In this document: in pieces, positions 1 to 8,071 of the stretch | How positions within the stretch are numbered: the first letter of the stretch is position 1 | Layout of the letters: every line of letters starts with the position of its first letter | DNA from: Actinomycetales bacterium | Lineage (GTDB): Bacteria; Actinomycetota; Actinomycetes; Mycobacteriales; Mycobacteriaceae | Assembly (NCBI GenBank): GCA_012841845.1 | Contig: DUTZ01000293.1 | Span: 1 to 11,082 of the forward strand | Direction of reading: 5' to 3' | Length of the DNA: 11,082 bases | Notes under the pieces: model-generated | Seen by the model: only the letters and a program-made list of their open reading frames with translations | Databases searched by the model: none | What the model was told of the DNA's origin: nothing | Made by a program: the position numbers and the translations under genes

Positions 1-49
1 GGCGTCAGGCCGGGGTGCGGGGCCGCGTCGGCGAGCCGCTAGGGCGTGA
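1..49. other. Non-coding tail downstream of rpsA
   Basis: This is the short stretch beyond the rpsA stop at the left edge. I see no supportable gene start here. In mycobacteria the gene after rpsA is usually coaE (dephospho-CoA kinase), so it may begin just outside the window, but nothing here proves that. A 7-bp inverted repeat (29-35 with 53-59) spans the rpsA stop codon but has a 17-nt loop and no T-tract, so I do not call it a terminator. Confidence 0.5.
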
Positions 50-1525
50 TCACTCGCCGCCGGCGAGCTTGGCACGCAGGGCCGCGAGCTGCTCGTCCGA
101 GGCCAGCGAACCGCCGGTGGTCTCGGAGGTGCCGGCGTCCGAGGCGGACGGACGGGCCGACGCGGCGGACTCCGACGAGTAGTTGGTCGGAGCGGCCTCG
201 GCGGCCTCCGCGGCGGCGGCGCGACCCTTCTCGATCTGGGCCGTGTGCATCTTGTGGCGACGCTCGGCCTCCGCGTAGCGGTTCTCCCACTCCTCGCGCT
301 GCTTCTCGAAGCCCTCGAGCCACTCGTTGGTCTCGGGGTCGAAGCCCTCGGGGAAGATGTAGTTGCCGGCCTCGTCGTAGCTGTCGGCCATGCCGTACTT
401 CGACGGGTCGAACTCCTCGGTGTAGTCCTCGTCCGCCTGCTTGAGCGAGAGCGAGATACGACGACGGTCGAGGTCGATGTCGATGACCTTGACCATGGCG
501 TCGTCGCCCACGGAGACGACCTGGTCCGGCACCTCGACGTGGCGCTCGGCCAGCTCGGAGATATGGACGAGGCCCTCGATGCCCTCCTCGACGCGGACGA
601 ACGCGCCGAACGGGACGAGCTTGGTGACCTTGCCCGGGACGATCTGGCCGATCGCGTGGGTCCGGGCGAAGTGCCGCCACGGGTCCTCCTGCGTCGCCTT
701 GAGCGAGAGGGAGACGCGCTCGCGGTCCAGGTCCACGTCGAGCACCTCGACGGTGACCTCCTGGCCCACCTCGACGACCTCGGACGGGTGGTCGATGTGC
801 TTCCAGGACAGCTCGGAGACGTGGACGAGGCCGTCCACACCGCCGAGATCGACGAACGCGCCGAAGTTGACGATCGAGGACACGACGCCCTTGCGGACCT
901 GGCCCTTCTGCAGCTGGTGCAGGAACTCGGAGCGGACCTCGGACTGGGTCTGCTCGAGCCACGCACGGCGCGAGAGGACGACGTTGTTGCGGTTCTTGTC
1001 CAGCTCGATGATCTTGGCCTCGAGCTCCTTGCCCACGTAGGGCTGGAGGTCGCGGACGCGGCGCATCTCCACGAGCGAGGCGGGGAGGAAGCCACGGAGA
1101 CCGATGTCGAGGATGAGGCCGCCCTTGACGACCTCGATGACGGTGCCCTTGACGGCCTCGTCCTTCTCCTTGAGCTCCTCGATGGTGCCCCAGGCGCGCT
1201 CGTACTGGGCGCGCTTCTTGGACAGGATCAGGCGGCCGTCCTTGTCCTCCTTGGTGAGGACCAGGGCCTCGACCTCGTCGCCCACCTCGACGACCTCACC
1301 GGGGTCGACATCGTGCTTGATGGACAGCTCGCGCGAGGGGATGACGCCCTCGGTCTTGTAGCCGATGTCGAGCAGGACCTCGTCGCGATCGACCTTGACG
1401 ATCGTGCCCTCCACGATGTCGCCATCGTTGAAGTACTTGATCGTGGCGTCGATGGCGGCGAGGAAGTCGTCCGCGGAGCCGATGTCGTTGACGGCTACCT
1501 GCGGGGACGTGGTGTTGGTGGTCAT
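50..1525 (-). CDS. rpsA: 30S ribosomal protein S1
   Basis: This 491-residue protein of the small ribosomal subunit binds mRNA and helps place it on the ribosome. Four S1 RNA-binding (OB-fold) domains are visible, at about residues 35-104, 122-187, 208-276 and 293-362. The last two carry the typical FGAFV and GLVH(V/I)SEL signatures (residues 231-235 and 242-249; 316-320 and 328-335). This is the shorter actinobacterial form; the E. coli protein has six domains. After the fourth domain come the motifs KYGMADSYDE and NYIFPEGFD, then a charged helix (about 401-436) and a low-complexity Ala/Ser tail ending in a conserved-looking LAALRAKLAG. The pyrazinoic-acid binding proposed for the mycobacterial homologue concerns this C-terminal part, but it is disputed. 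The ATG at 1525 gives the expected N-terminus (TSPQVAVNDIGS). A GGAG lies 11 nt upstream, a rather long spacing. The gene diverges from the methyltransferase across about 100 bp. Confidence 0.97.
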   Translation of the reverse strand: MTTNTTSPQVAVNDIGSADDFLAAIDATIKYFNDGDIVEGTIVKVDRDEVLLDIGYKTEGVIPSRELSIKHDVDPGEVVEVGDEVEALVLTKEDKDGRLILSKKRAQYERAWGTIEELKEKDEAVKGTVIEVVKGGLILDIGLRGFLPASLVEMRRVRDLQPYVGKELEAKIIELDKNRNNVVLSRRAWLEQTQSEVRSEFLHQLQKGQVRKGVVSSIVNFGAFVDLGGVDGLVHVSELSWKHIDHPSEVVEVGQEVTVEVLDVDLDRERVSLSLKATQEDPWRHFARTHAIGQIVPGKVTKLVPFGAFVRVEEGIEGLVHISELAERHVEVPDQVVSVGDDAMVKVIDIDLDRRRISLSLKQADEDYTEEFDPSKYGMADSYDEAGNYIFPEGFDPETNEWLEGFEKQREEWENRYAEAERRHKMHTAQIEKGRAAAAEAAEAAPTNYSSESAASARPSASDAGTSETTGGSLASDEQLAALRAKLAGGE

Positions 1526-1630
1526 AGGGTGGGGTGCTCCGAGGTGGATAGGGATCGTAGTGGACAAAGGAACTTCTCGCGCGTGACACGGGACTCGTAC
1601 ACACGCGACCGTCGACTGTACGCTTCCGTG
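1526..1630. promoter_or_regulatory. Divergent intergenic region between rpsA and methyltransferase
   Basis: About 100 bp separate the two divergent starts and must hold the rpsA promoter and probably that of the methyltransferase. On the plus strand TACGCT (1619-1624) fits the TANNNT -10 consensus and sits exactly 6 nt before the GTG at 1631, as expected for a leaderless transcript. On the minus strand TACGAT, in the 1550-1560 region, is a possible rpsA -10, but I find no good -35 partner. There is no clear Shine-Dalgarno in front of the methyltransferase. Confidence 0.4.
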
Positions 1631-2446
1631 GTGACGTGCACAAACCCCCCGCCACCGGACGACTCGGTCCGCGCCTCCCGCGCGTGGTGGGACGCCGAGG
1701 CGGTGGACTACCACCGCGAGCACGGCGACTTCCTCGGCGCCCACTCCCCCGACGGCGAGTTCGTGTGGTGTCCCGAGGGGCTGCACGAGGGCGACTGGCA
1801 CCTCCTCGGCGACGTGGCCGGGCGCGACGTGCTGGAGATCGGCGCCGGCTCGGCACCGTGCTCGCGCTGGCTCGCCGGGCAGGGAGCCCGCGCGGTGGCC
1901 ACGGACCTGTCCTCCGGGATGCTCCGCGTGGGCGCCGAAGCCGCCTCCCGGTCGACCGGCCCCGCGGCCGACGTGCCGCTGATCCAGGCCGACGCGGGTC
2001 GCCTGCCCTTCGCCGACGGGTCCTTCGACGTCGTCTTCTCCGCCTTCGGCGCGGTTCCCTTCATCGCCGACACCGCCGCCGTCATGGCCGAGGCCGCACG
2101 GGTCCTGCGGCCCGGCGGCCGCTTCGTCTTCTCCGTCAACCACCCGATGCGGTGGATCTTCCGCGACGATCCCGGCCCCGAGGGACTCGTCGCACTGTTC
2201 CCCTACTTCGACCGCAGCCCCTACGCCGAGTACGACGACGCCGGCGAGCTCAGCTACGTCGAGCACCACCGGACGGTCGGCGACCGGATCCGTGAGCTCG
2301 TGGCCGCCGGGTTCGTCGTGGAGGACCTCGTCGAACCCGAGTGGCCGGAGTGGCTGGACCGCGAGTGGGGCCAGTGGAGCCCGCTGCGCGGTGCGATCTT
2401 CCCCGGCACCGCGATCTTCGTCGCCTCGCTGCCGCGGCCGCGCTAG
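1631..2446 (+). CDS. Class I SAM-dependent methyltransferase
   Basis: This 271-residue putative methyltransferase uses S-adenosylmethionine; its substrate is unknown. The Rossmann-type motif I is [10 protein letters not shown] (67-76). The acidic residue after strand 2 is D92 in [28 protein letters not shown] (121-140) covers motifs II and III, and [15 protein letters not shown] (148-162) is the usual post-motif. The order and spacing match the Methyltransf_11/UbiE-like group. The C-terminal segment with EPEWPEW and GQWSPLRG looks family-specific, and I recall similar proteins next to rpsA in related genera. GTG codons at 1628 and 1631 are both possible starts. I chose 1631 because the TACGCT -10 fits a transcript starting there and no Shine-Dalgarno is visible. 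Its stop codon overlaps that of the convergent ABC ATPase gene. The open frame extends far upstream, but that part is antisense to rpsA and has no methyltransferase features. Confidence 0.88.
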   Translation: MTCTNPPPPDDSVRASRAWWDAEAVDYHREHGDFLGAHSPDGEFVWCPEGLHEGDWHLLGDVAGRDVLEIGAGSAPCSRWLAGQGARAVATDLSSGMLRVGAEAASRSTGPAADVPLIQADAGRLPFADGSFDVVFSAFGAVPFIADTAAVMAEAARVLRPGGRFVFSVNHPMRWIFRDDPGPEGLVALFPYFDRSPYAEYDDAGELSYVEHHRTVGDRIRELVAAGFVVEDLVEPEWPEWLDREWGQWSPLRGAIFPGTAIFVASLPRPR

Positions 2447-3204
2447 AGGATCTTGGACAGGAAGTCCCGCGTCCGCCGGTGCTGCGGGTTGCCGAGCACC
2501 TCGGCGGGCGCGCCGGACTCCACCACCACGCCGCCGTCGAGGAAGGCCACGGTGTCGGCGACCTCGCGGGCGAAGCCCATCTCGTGGGTCACCACGACCA
2601 TCGTCATGCCACCCGCGGCGAGGTCGCGCATCACGGCGAGCACCTCGCCGACGAGCTCGGGGTCGAGCGCCGAGGTGGGCTCGTCGAAGAGCATGAGCTT
2701 GGGCTCCATGGCCAGCGCGCGGGCGATCGCCACCCGCTGTTGCTGGCCGCCGGAGAGCTGGGCGGGGTAGGCGTCGGCCTTGCCGCCCAGGCCCACCTTG
2801 TCGAGCAGCTCTCGCGCCCGCTCGGTCGCCGTCGCCCTGGACTCCCCCTTGACCAGCATCGGGGCCTCGATGACGTTCTCGAGGGCGGTGCGGTGGAGGA
2901 AGAGGTTGAAGTGCTGGAACACCATGCCGATGTCCCGGCGCTGGCGGGCGGCCTGCTTGGGCGAGATCTCGTAGAGCTTGTCGCCCTTCTGGCGGTAGCC
3001 CATGAGCTCGCCGTCGACGTAGAGCCGCCCGGCGTCGATCTTCTCCAGGTGGTTGATGCACCGCAGGAAGGTGGACTTGCCGGAGCCGGAGGGCCCCACG
3101 AGGCAGAGCACCTCGCCGCGGTCGACCTCCATGCTCACGCCCTTGAGGACCTCGATGGAGCCGAAGCTCTTGCAGACCTGCTCGGCCTTGACCATCGGCG
3201 TCAC
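2443..3204 (-). CDS. Polar amino-acid ABC transporter, ATP-binding protein
   Basis: This 253-residue cytoplasmic ATPase powers amino-acid import by the permease encoded just upstream. All ABC motifs are intact: Walker [10 protein letters not shown] (37-45), Q-loop Q97, signature LSGGQ (150-154), Walker B LMLFDE (170-175), D-loop SALD (178-181) and switch histidine H207 in VVTHE. The length and the FQHFNLF segment place it in the GlnQ/HisP-type polar amino-acid group; the exact substrate cannot be read from the ATPase. I chose the GTG at 3204 over the ATG at 3195. AGGGGAG lies 6 nt before the GTG, and its first codon overlaps the permease stop (GTGA), a classic translational-coupling arrangement. 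Its TAG shares the palindrome CTAG (2443-2446) with the stop codon of the convergent methyltransferase. Confidence 0.96.
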   Translation of the reverse strand: MTPMVKAEQVCKSFGSIEVLKGVSMEVDRGEVLCLVGPSGSGKSTFLRCINHLEKIDAGRLYVDGELMGYRQKGDKLYEISPKQAARQRRDIGMVFQHFNLFLHRTALENVIEAPMLVKGESRATATERARELLDKVGLGGKADAYPAQLSGGQQQRVAIARALAMEPKLMLFDEPTSALDPELVGEVLAVMRDLAAGGMTMVVVTHEMGFAREVADTVAFLDGGVVVESGAPAEVLGNPQHRRTRDFLSKIL

Positions 3205-4184
3205 GGCGCGCTCCCCTCGTCCCGTCCGGTGGCCGACCTGACCGCCGACGGCGTCACGCCGTCCGCCTCCGCCATCACGCGCAGCTGCCGCGCGGTGAGC
3301 TGGCGGGTCGCGCCGCGGGAGAACCGCTTCTCGAGGTAGTGCTGGCCCACCATGAGGACGCTCGTGATGACGAGGTACCAGGTGGCCGCCACGAGCAGCA
3401 GCGGGATGGGCTGGAAGTTGACGCCGGAGATGTCGCGCGCCTGACCGTAGAGCTCGCCGGAGAACGGGATGGCCACGACGAGCGAGGTGGTCTTGAGCAT
3501 GGAGATGAGCTCGTTGCCGGTGGGCGGGATGATGACGCGCATCGCCTGCGGCAGCACCGTCCGGCGCATGGTCTGGGCCCGCGACATGCCGAGGGCCGTG
3601 GAGGCCTCCGACTGTCCCTCGGGCACCGACGAGATGCCGGCCCGCACGATCTCCGCCATGTACGCCGCCTCGTTCATCGCCAGGCCGATCACGGCGAGCC
3701 AGAACGCCGAGTAGAGGACCATGGTGTCCTCGAAGCGGATGAAGGTCAGGTCCGTGAACGGGATCCCGAACTGCACCTGGCGGTAGAGGGTGAAGATCAG
3801 CCCCCAGAACAGCAGCTGCACGTAGATGGGCGTCCCGCGGAAGATCCACAGGTACACCCAGGCCACGGCCTTGAGCACCGGGTTGGAGCTCATCCGCATC
3901 ACCGAGAGGATCACGCCGAGGATCACGGCGAGGATCATCGAGAGCACGGTGAGCGCGACGGTGTAGAACACCGCCGTGCCGAAGCGGGTGTCGAAGAGGT
4001 ACCGGCCGTAGGTGTCCCAGCGGTACGCCGGGTTGGTGGCGGCGCCCCAGACGAAGAGGAAGACGAGGACGAGCACGACCGCCGCCGAGAGCCACCGCCA
4101 GGGGTGACGGAGCGGGACGGCCTCGATGGGCACGGGCGTGCCCGACTCCGGGGCGGTCGTCGCCCCCGTGTCGCTGGAACTCAC
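3201..4184 (-). CDS. Polar amino-acid ABC transporter, permease protein
   Basis: This 327-residue inner-membrane permease belongs to the HisMQ/GlnP family. Hydrophobic segments lie at about 31-48, 71-96, 103-135, 155-180 and 269-290. The cytoplasmic EAA loop that docks the ATPase begins with EAA at 182-184 and runs through [18 protein letters not shown] (199-216). Only one permease gene is present, so a homodimer is likely. The N-terminal 25 residues and the C-terminal 35 residues are extra polar extensions relative to the compact E. coli members. Start GTG at 4184 has a GAGGG about 8 nt upstream and lies 11 bp after the stop of the binding-protein gene. Its stop overlaps the ATPase start. 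The gene order binding protein, permease, ATPase indicates one transcript. Confidence 0.94.
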   Translation of the reverse strand: MSSSDTGATTAPESGTPVPIEAVPLRHPWRWLSAAVVLVLVFLFVWGAATNPAYRWDTYGRYLFDTRFGTAVFYTVALTVLSMILAVILGVILSVMRMSSNPVLKAVAWVYLWIFRGTPIYVQLLFWGLIFTLYRQVQFGIPFTDLTFIRFEDTMVLYSAFWLAVIGLAMNEAAYMAEIVRAGISSVPEGQSEASTALGMSRAQTMRRTVLPQAMRVIIPPTGNELISMLKTTSLVVAIPFSGELYGQARDISGVNFQPIPLLLVAATWYLVITSVLMVGQHYLEKRFSRGATRQLTARQLRVMAEADGVTPSAVRSATGRDEGSAP

Positions 4185-4195
4185 CGGCGGCGCCC

Positions 4196-5098
4196 TCAGC
4201 CCTGCCGGACCTGCGGGTCGTCGATGAGACCGTCCTCGACGCCCCAGTTGCCGGCGATCTTCTCGAAGTCGCCGGACTCGGTGAGCTTCTTGGCGGCCGC
4301 CTCGAGGGCCGGGCCGAGCTCGGAGTCCTTCTTGACGGGCCAGCCGTAGGGGGCGGCGTCGAAGACGTCGCCGGCGAGCTGCATCTTGCCGTCGGACTGC
4401 TTGACCGCGTACGCGCTGATCGGCGAGTCGGCGGACATGGCGTCGACCTTGCCGAGCGCGACGGCGGTCGAGGCCTCGTCCTGCGAGTCGAACTGGACCT
4501 TCTCGATGGCCGGCTTGCCGGCGTCGGTGCAGGCCTTGCTCCGGGCGGGGACGTCCTCCTGGTCGGAGACCGTGGTGCGCTGGACGGCCACGGTGAGGCC
4601 GCAGGCGTCGTCGGGGTCGACGTCCTTGCCGGCGGCGGAGGCCCACTGGATGCCGGCCTCGAAGTAGGTGACGAAGTCGACGGTCTTGAGCCGCTCGTCG
4701 TTGACGGTGAACGAGGAGGCGCCCATGTCCATGGTGCCGCCCTCGATGGCGGGGATGATCTTCTCGAAGTCCGACTCACGCACGTCGGCCTCGAGGCCCA
4801 TGAGCTGGGCGACGGCCTTGACCACGTCGATGTCGAACCCGACGATCTCGCCCTGCTCGTTCTTGAACTCGTTGGGCGCGTACGGGACGTTGGAGCCCAC
4901 GACGAGCGTGCCACGCTCACGGATGTCGGCCGGCACCAGCGCGGCGATCTCCTCGTCCACCTCCAGCGCGACCTCCTCGCGGGGCTCGCCCGAGTCCTGC
5001 GGGCCCTCGGTGTTGGTGGTGCAGCCGGTCAGCGCGAGGGCGGCGGTGGCGGTCAGGGCGAGCGCGGCGCGCAGGCCCCGTCGGGAGGTGAGGGTCAT
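4196..5098 (-). CDS. Amino-acid ABC transporter substrate-binding lipoprotein
   Basis: This 300-residue protein is secreted and lipid-anchored, and captures amino acids for the permease and ATPase encoded downstream. A signal peptide with RR at 6-7, a hydrophobic core and lipobox LTGC makes C26 the anchored cysteine. The mature part is a family 3 (PBP, type 2 periplasmic) binding domain, about 60-292. It has the family pattern PYAPNEF, then [15 protein letters not shown] (83-97), [16 protein letters not shown] (110-125) and the hinge-region VDFVTYF (130-136). Cysteines C166 and C190 could form a disulfide. The ligand is not determined; glutamine, glutamate, arginine or another polar amino acid are possible. 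The ATG at 5098 is preceded by GGAAGAG at a 6-nt distance. About 90 bp separate it from the polymerase stop, so it probably has its own promoter. Confidence 0.94.
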   Translation of the reverse strand: MTLTSRRGLRAALALTATAALALTGCTTNTEGPQDSGEPREEVALEVDEEIAALVPADIRERGTLVVGSNVPYAPNEFKNEQGEIVGFDIDVVKAVAQLMGLEADVRESDFEKIIPAIEGGTMDMGASSFTVNDERLKTVDFVTYFEAGIQWASAAGKDVDPDDACGLTVAVQRTTVSDQEDVPARSKACTDAGKPAIEKVQFDSQDEASTAVALGKVDAMSADSPISAYAVKQSDGKMQLAGDVFDAAPYGWPVKKDSELGPALEAAAKKLTESGDFEKIAGNWGVEDGLIDDPQVRQG

Positions 5099-5140
5099 GT
5101 TCTGCTCTTCCAGGCGTAGAGGGTGCCGAGTATGGGACTG

Positions 5141-5170
5141 AACCTAAGGCATCGGGGGGCCGCCACAAAA
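5141..5170 (-). promoter_or_regulatory. Candidate promoter of the amino-acid transporter operon
   Basis: On the minus strand TAGGTT (complement of 5141-5146) matches the TANNNT -10 pattern. A weak -35-like TTTTGT (complement of 5165-5170) lies 18 bp further upstream. This would give a leader of roughly 35 nt before the binding-protein ATG. The -35 match is poor, so the call is tentative. The rest of the 90-bp gap to the polymerase stop shows no strong hairpin. Confidence 0.3.
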
Positions 5171-5188
5171 CGGAATGCCCGACAGTGG

Positions 5189-6976
5189 TCAGTGCCCGGC
5201 GGAATCCCAGTCGGACCCGATGCCGGTGGAGACGTCCAACGGAACGTCGAGCTCGATCGCCTTGTACATCCGGTCCACCACGAGGTCGCGCACCTCGTCG
5301 AGCTCGCCGGGGGCGATCTCGAGCACGAGCTCGTCGTGCACCTGGAGCAGCAGCCGGCTGCGCAGCTCGCGGTCGCGCAGGTCGGCGTCGACCTCGAGCA
5401 TGGCCGCCTTGATGATGTCCGCCGCGGTGCCCTGGATCGGCGCGTTCAACGCGGCACGCTCGGCGTTCTCGCGCTTGAGCCGGTTGTCGGAGTTGAGCTC
5501 GGGCAGGTAGCGGCGCCGGCCGAAGAGGGTCTCGGTGTAGCCGTCCTTGCGGGCCTTCTCCACGACCTCGCGCAGGTAGTCGCGCACGCCGCCGAAGCGG
5601 GCGAAGTAGGCCTCCATCTGTTCGCGCGCCTCGGCCTGGCTGATGCCGAGCTGTGCGGCGAGGCCGAAGGCGCTGAGGCCGTAGGCGAGGCCGTAGCTCA
5701 TGGCCTTGACCCGGCGGCGCAGGTCGGGGGTGACCTCGTCGATGGGGACGCCGAAGGCGCGGGAGCCGACGAACGAGTGCAGGTCCTCGCCCGTCCGGAA
5801 CGCCTCGATGAGCCCCTCGTCGCCGGACAGGTGTGCCATGACGCGCATCTCGATCTGGCTGTAGTCGGCGGTGAAGAGGCACTCGTAGCCCTCGCCCACG
5901 ACGAACGACGAGCGGATGCGGCGGCCGTCCTCGGTGCGGACGGGGATGTTCTGCAGGTTGGGGTCGGTCGAGGAGAGCCGGCCCGTGGCGGCGACGGTCT
6001 GGTTGAAGGTGGTGTGGATGCGTCCGTCGTCGCCGATCGTCTTGACCAGTCCCTCGACGGTGGTGCGCATCTTGGTGGCCTCGCGGTGCAGCAGCAGCGC
6101 CTCGAGGAACGCGCGGCCCGGGGTGTCGCCGGTCTCCTTGGCGAGCAGGTCCTCGAGCGCCTTGGCGTCGGTGGTGTAGCCGGTCTTGGTCCGCTTGGTC
6201 TTGGGCATTCCGAGGGTCTCGAAGAGCACCACCTGCAGCTGCTTGGGCGAGCCGAGGTTGATCTGCTCGCCGCCGATCGCGGCGTAGGCGGCCTCGGCGG
6301 CGTCGCGCCCGCGGTCGGCGAAGCCGCCCCGGAGGTCGTCGAGCGCGGTGCGGTCGACCGCGATGCCCGCCGCCTCCATGCGCGCGAGCACCGGCACGAG
6401 CGGCAGTTCCATCTCGGCGAGCAGCCGGGCCCCGTGGACCTGCTCGAGCTCAACGTCGAGCCGCTCGGCCAGCTCGAGCACCGCGCGGGCACGGGTGGCG
6501 GCGCCGTCGGCGGCCTGCTGCTCGGCCTCGGACTCGTCCACCTCGTCGAGTAGCGAGAGCTGGGACTGGCCGGTCTCGACCTCGGGCAGTTCCTTCTGCA
6601 GGTGCCGCTGGTAGAGCTCGGCGAGCCCGTAGGTGCGTTGGCCGGGCCGGACGAGGTAGGCGGCCAGCGCCACGTCGCTGGTCACCCCGGCCAGGTCGAG
6701 GCCGCGCCCGAGCAGCGCGTGGGTGGCGGGCTTGGCGTCGTGTACGGCCTTGGCCACCGCGGCGTCGGCGAGCCAGCCGCGCAGGGCCTCCTCGTCGTCG
6801 GGCCCGATCCGGGCCAGGTCGATGTGCCCGGAGGCGCCGTCGGCGGCGGCCACGGTCACGGCCTGCGCGTCCCCCTCCGCGGGGCGGGAGGGTCCGACGA
6901 CGACGAGGCCGTGCCGCTGCCCGGCGGCGGGGTGCGCGGCGAGCCAGTCGGACACCTCTCCGGCGTGCAGGACCAC
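5189..6976 (-). CDS. polA: DNA polymerase I, polymerase part (separated by an in-frame stop)
   Basis: This is the C-terminal, Klenow-like part of DNA polymerase I, about 595 residues if it starts at the GTG at 6976. Family A motifs are intact: TGRLSS (331-336), motif A DYSQIE (371-376), O-helix RRVKAMSYGLAY (421-432) with K424 and Y428, and motif C QVHDE (545-549). The region before about residue 200 corresponds to the 3'-5' exonuclease domain. It lacks the DxE metal-binding motif of E. coli, so proofreading is probably absent, as in other actinobacteria. The reading frame continues upstream without a shift to the TAG at 7009-7007, and beyond it into the nuclease part. There is no good Shine-Dalgarno and no TANNNT box before the GTG. 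Production of this part therefore needs re-initiation about 30 nt after the stop, stop-codon readthrough, or the stop is a mutation or sequencing error. Confidence 0.93.
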   Translation of the reverse strand: MVLHAGEVSDWLAAHPAAGQRHGLVVVGPSRPAEGDAQAVTVAAADGASGHIDLARIGPDDEEALRGWLADAAVAKAVHDAKPATHALLGRGLDLAGVTSDVALAAYLVRPGQRTYGLAELYQRHLQKELPEVETGQSQLSLLDEVDESEAEQQAADGAATRARAVLELAERLDVELEQVHGARLLAEMELPLVPVLARMEAAGIAVDRTALDDLRGGFADRGRDAAEAAYAAIGGEQINLGSPKQLQVVLFETLGMPKTKRTKTGYTTDAKALEDLLAKETGDTPGRAFLEALLLHREATKMRTTVEGLVKTIGDDGRIHTTFNQTVAATGRLSSTDPNLQNIPVRTEDGRRIRSSFVVGEGYECLFTADYSQIEMRVMAHLSGDEGLIEAFRTGEDLHSFVGSRAFGVPIDEVTPDLRRRVKAMSYGLAYGLSAFGLAAQLGISQAEAREQMEAYFARFGGVRDYLREVVEKARKDGYTETLFGRRRYLPELNSDNRLKRENAERAALNAPIQGTAADIIKAAMLEVDADLRDRELRSRLLLQVHDELVLEIAPGELDEVRDLVVDRMYKAIELDVPLDVSTGIGSDWDSAGH

Positions 6977-7006
6977 GGCCTGTTCGAGCTCGGCGGGCGC
7001 CGGCGG

Positions 7007-7009
7007 CTA
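7007..7009 (-). other. polA: In-frame amber codon inside polA
   Basis: TAG separates the nuclease and polymerase halves of DNA polymerase I in the same frame. The codons on either side read SEGAP before it and PPAPAELEQAVVLHAGEV after it, typical of a continuous Pro/Ala-rich interdomain linker. One base change (for example from CAG, GAG, TCG or TGG) would restore a single protein of about 926 residues, the normal length for an actinobacterial enzyme. Confidence 0.9.
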
Positions 7010-7969
7010 GGGCGCACCCTCGGAGAGGAACGCGGTGTAGAAGCGGTCGCGGGCCTGGGGCCCGAACTCGAGCTTGTCGAACAGCGCGTTGACGTCGGCC
7101 CGCTCCGGCTCGGCACGCGTGAGGTCGTCGATCCCCACGCCCAGCTCGAGGTCCCGGGTGAGTTCGGTGATGCGCCGGTTGAGCTGGACCTGCGGCAGGT
7201 GCTCGCGGAAGCTCTCGCCGACCTTGCCCTTGACCTCGTCGGCGTGGGCGATGAGCTCGGACAGGCTGCCGTACTGGGTGATCCACTTGGCGGCGGTCTT
7301 GTCCCCCACCTTGGGCACGCCCGGCAGGTTGTCCGAGGTGTCGCCGCGCAGCGCCGCGACGTCCGGGTACTGCGCCGGGGTGACGCCGTACTTGGCCTCG
7401 ACCGCCTCCGGCGTGTAGCGAGCGAGCTCGGAGACGCCCTTGACCGGGTACAGCACGGTCACCTCGTCGGTGACGAGCTGCAGCGCGTCGCGGTCGCCGG
7501 TGCAGATGAGCGTGTCCATCCCCGCCGGCCCGGCCTGCGTGGCGAGGGTCGCGATGATGTCGTCGGCCTCGTGGCCCTCGAGCGAGAGGGTGCGCACGCC
7601 GAGCGCGGCGAGGGCCTCCTGGATGAGACCGATCTGGCCGGCGAACTCCTCCGGCGTGGCCGACCGGGTGGACTTGTACTCGGGGTACTCGGCCGTGCGG
7701 TGCAGCGTCGAGCGGGAGACGTCGAACGCCACGGCGATGTGCGTGGGCGACTCCGAGCCCACGAGGTTGGCGACCATGGACAAGAACCCGTACACCGCGT
7801 TGGTGTGCTGGCCGGAGCTGGTGGAGAAGTTCTCCGCCGGCAGCGCGTAGAAGGCGCGGAAGGCCAGCGAGTGCCCGTCGAGGAGCAGCAGGCGCGGCCG
7901 CTCGCCCCCGTCGGTGGTCGCGGCGGCGGGGGCGGACGTGGTTCCTGGGGCCTGGCTCGTGGTGCTCAC
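7007..7969 (-). CDS. polA: DNA polymerase I, 5'-3' exonuclease part
   Basis: This 320-residue protein is the 5'-nuclease domain that removes RNA primers and flaps during Okazaki-fragment maturation and repair. The metal-binding acidic residues are all present: D31 in LLLLDGHS, D83 in AFDVSRST, GHEADD (132-137), TGDRD (157-161) and RGDTSDN (208-214). A helix-hairpin-helix segment, LPGVPKVGDKTAAKWI (215-230), follows. The N-terminal 24 residues are a low-complexity extension. The protein ends at a TAG in the linker just after RDRFYTAFLSEGAP, and the polymerase domain continues in the same frame. It can probably fold and work alone, since the nuclease domain of E. coli Pol I is separable from the Klenow fragment. 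The GTG at 7969 has no Shine-Dalgarno, but TAGAGT lies 6 nt before it, so a leaderless message is likely. Confidence 0.94.
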   Translation of the reverse strand: MSTTSQAPGTTSAPAAATTDGGERPRLLLLDGHSLAFRAFYALPAENFSTSSGQHTNAVYGFLSMVANLVGSESPTHIAVAFDVSRSTLHRTAEYPEYKSTRSATPEEFAGQIGLIQEALAALGVRTLSLEGHEADDIIATLATQAGPAGMDTLICTGDRDALQLVTDEVTVLYPVKGVSELARYTPEAVEAKYGVTPAQYPDVAALRGDTSDNLPGVPKVGDKTAAKWITQYGSLSELIAHADEVKGKVGESFREHLPQVQLNRRITELTRDLELGVGIDDLTRAEPERADVNALFDKLEFGPQARDRFYTAFLSEGAP

Positions 7970-7981
7970 ACCGCCACTCTA
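7970..7981 (-). promoter_or_regulatory. Candidate leaderless promoter of polA
   Basis: On the minus strand TAGAGT (complement of 7976-7981) fits TANNNT and is followed by exactly 6 nt and then the GTG start. This is the spacing expected when transcription begins at the first base of the start codon. No convincing -35 hexamer is seen, which is common for actinobacterial promoters. Confidence 0.45.
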
Positions 7982-8016
7982 GGGGCGCGGTCGGACGGCC
8001 GCGCGGGGGTCTCCGT

Positions 8017-8022
8017 TAGACT
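8017..8022 (+). promoter_or_regulatory. Candidate -10 box of the tRNA gene
   Basis: TAGACT on the plus strand matches the actinobacterial -10 pattern TANNNT. It would start transcription near 8029, leaving a precursor leader of about 43 nt before the tRNA. No clear -35 element is present at 16-19 bp. Its position between the divergent polA start and the tRNA makes it the best candidate here. Confidence 0.4.
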
Positions 8023-8071
8023 TCCCGACCAGCGGTTCACCGCCGATCAGTCCCGCGGCCCCGCCGCGCCC

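Noticed and set aside
29..59. Inverted repeat spanning the rpsA stop as an intrinsic terminator.
   Set aside because: The 7-bp stem has a 17-nt loop, lies across the coding end and lacks a T-tract.
245..1627. Open frame on the plus strand running into the methyltransferase, as if it had a long N-terminal extension.
   Set aside because: It is antisense to rpsA, its sequence is repetitive Leu/Asp/Val typical of a shadow frame in high-GC DNA, and the methyltransferase fold begins only after 1631.
1526..3061. Open frame continuing upstream of rpsA on the minus strand.
   Set aside because: It is antisense to the methyltransferase, has no recognisable domain, and rpsA has its expected N-terminus at 1525.
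5148..5179. GGCAT/ATGCC inverted repeat downstream of polA as a terminator.
   Set aside because: There are only five pairs with a loop over 20 nt and no T-tract.
6977..7020. Frameshift as the cause of the split polA.
   Set aside because: The stop-delimited halves are in the same frame (codon positions 6976 and 7009 agree), and the linker codons read sensibly on both sides, so it is a stop codon and not an insertion or deletion.
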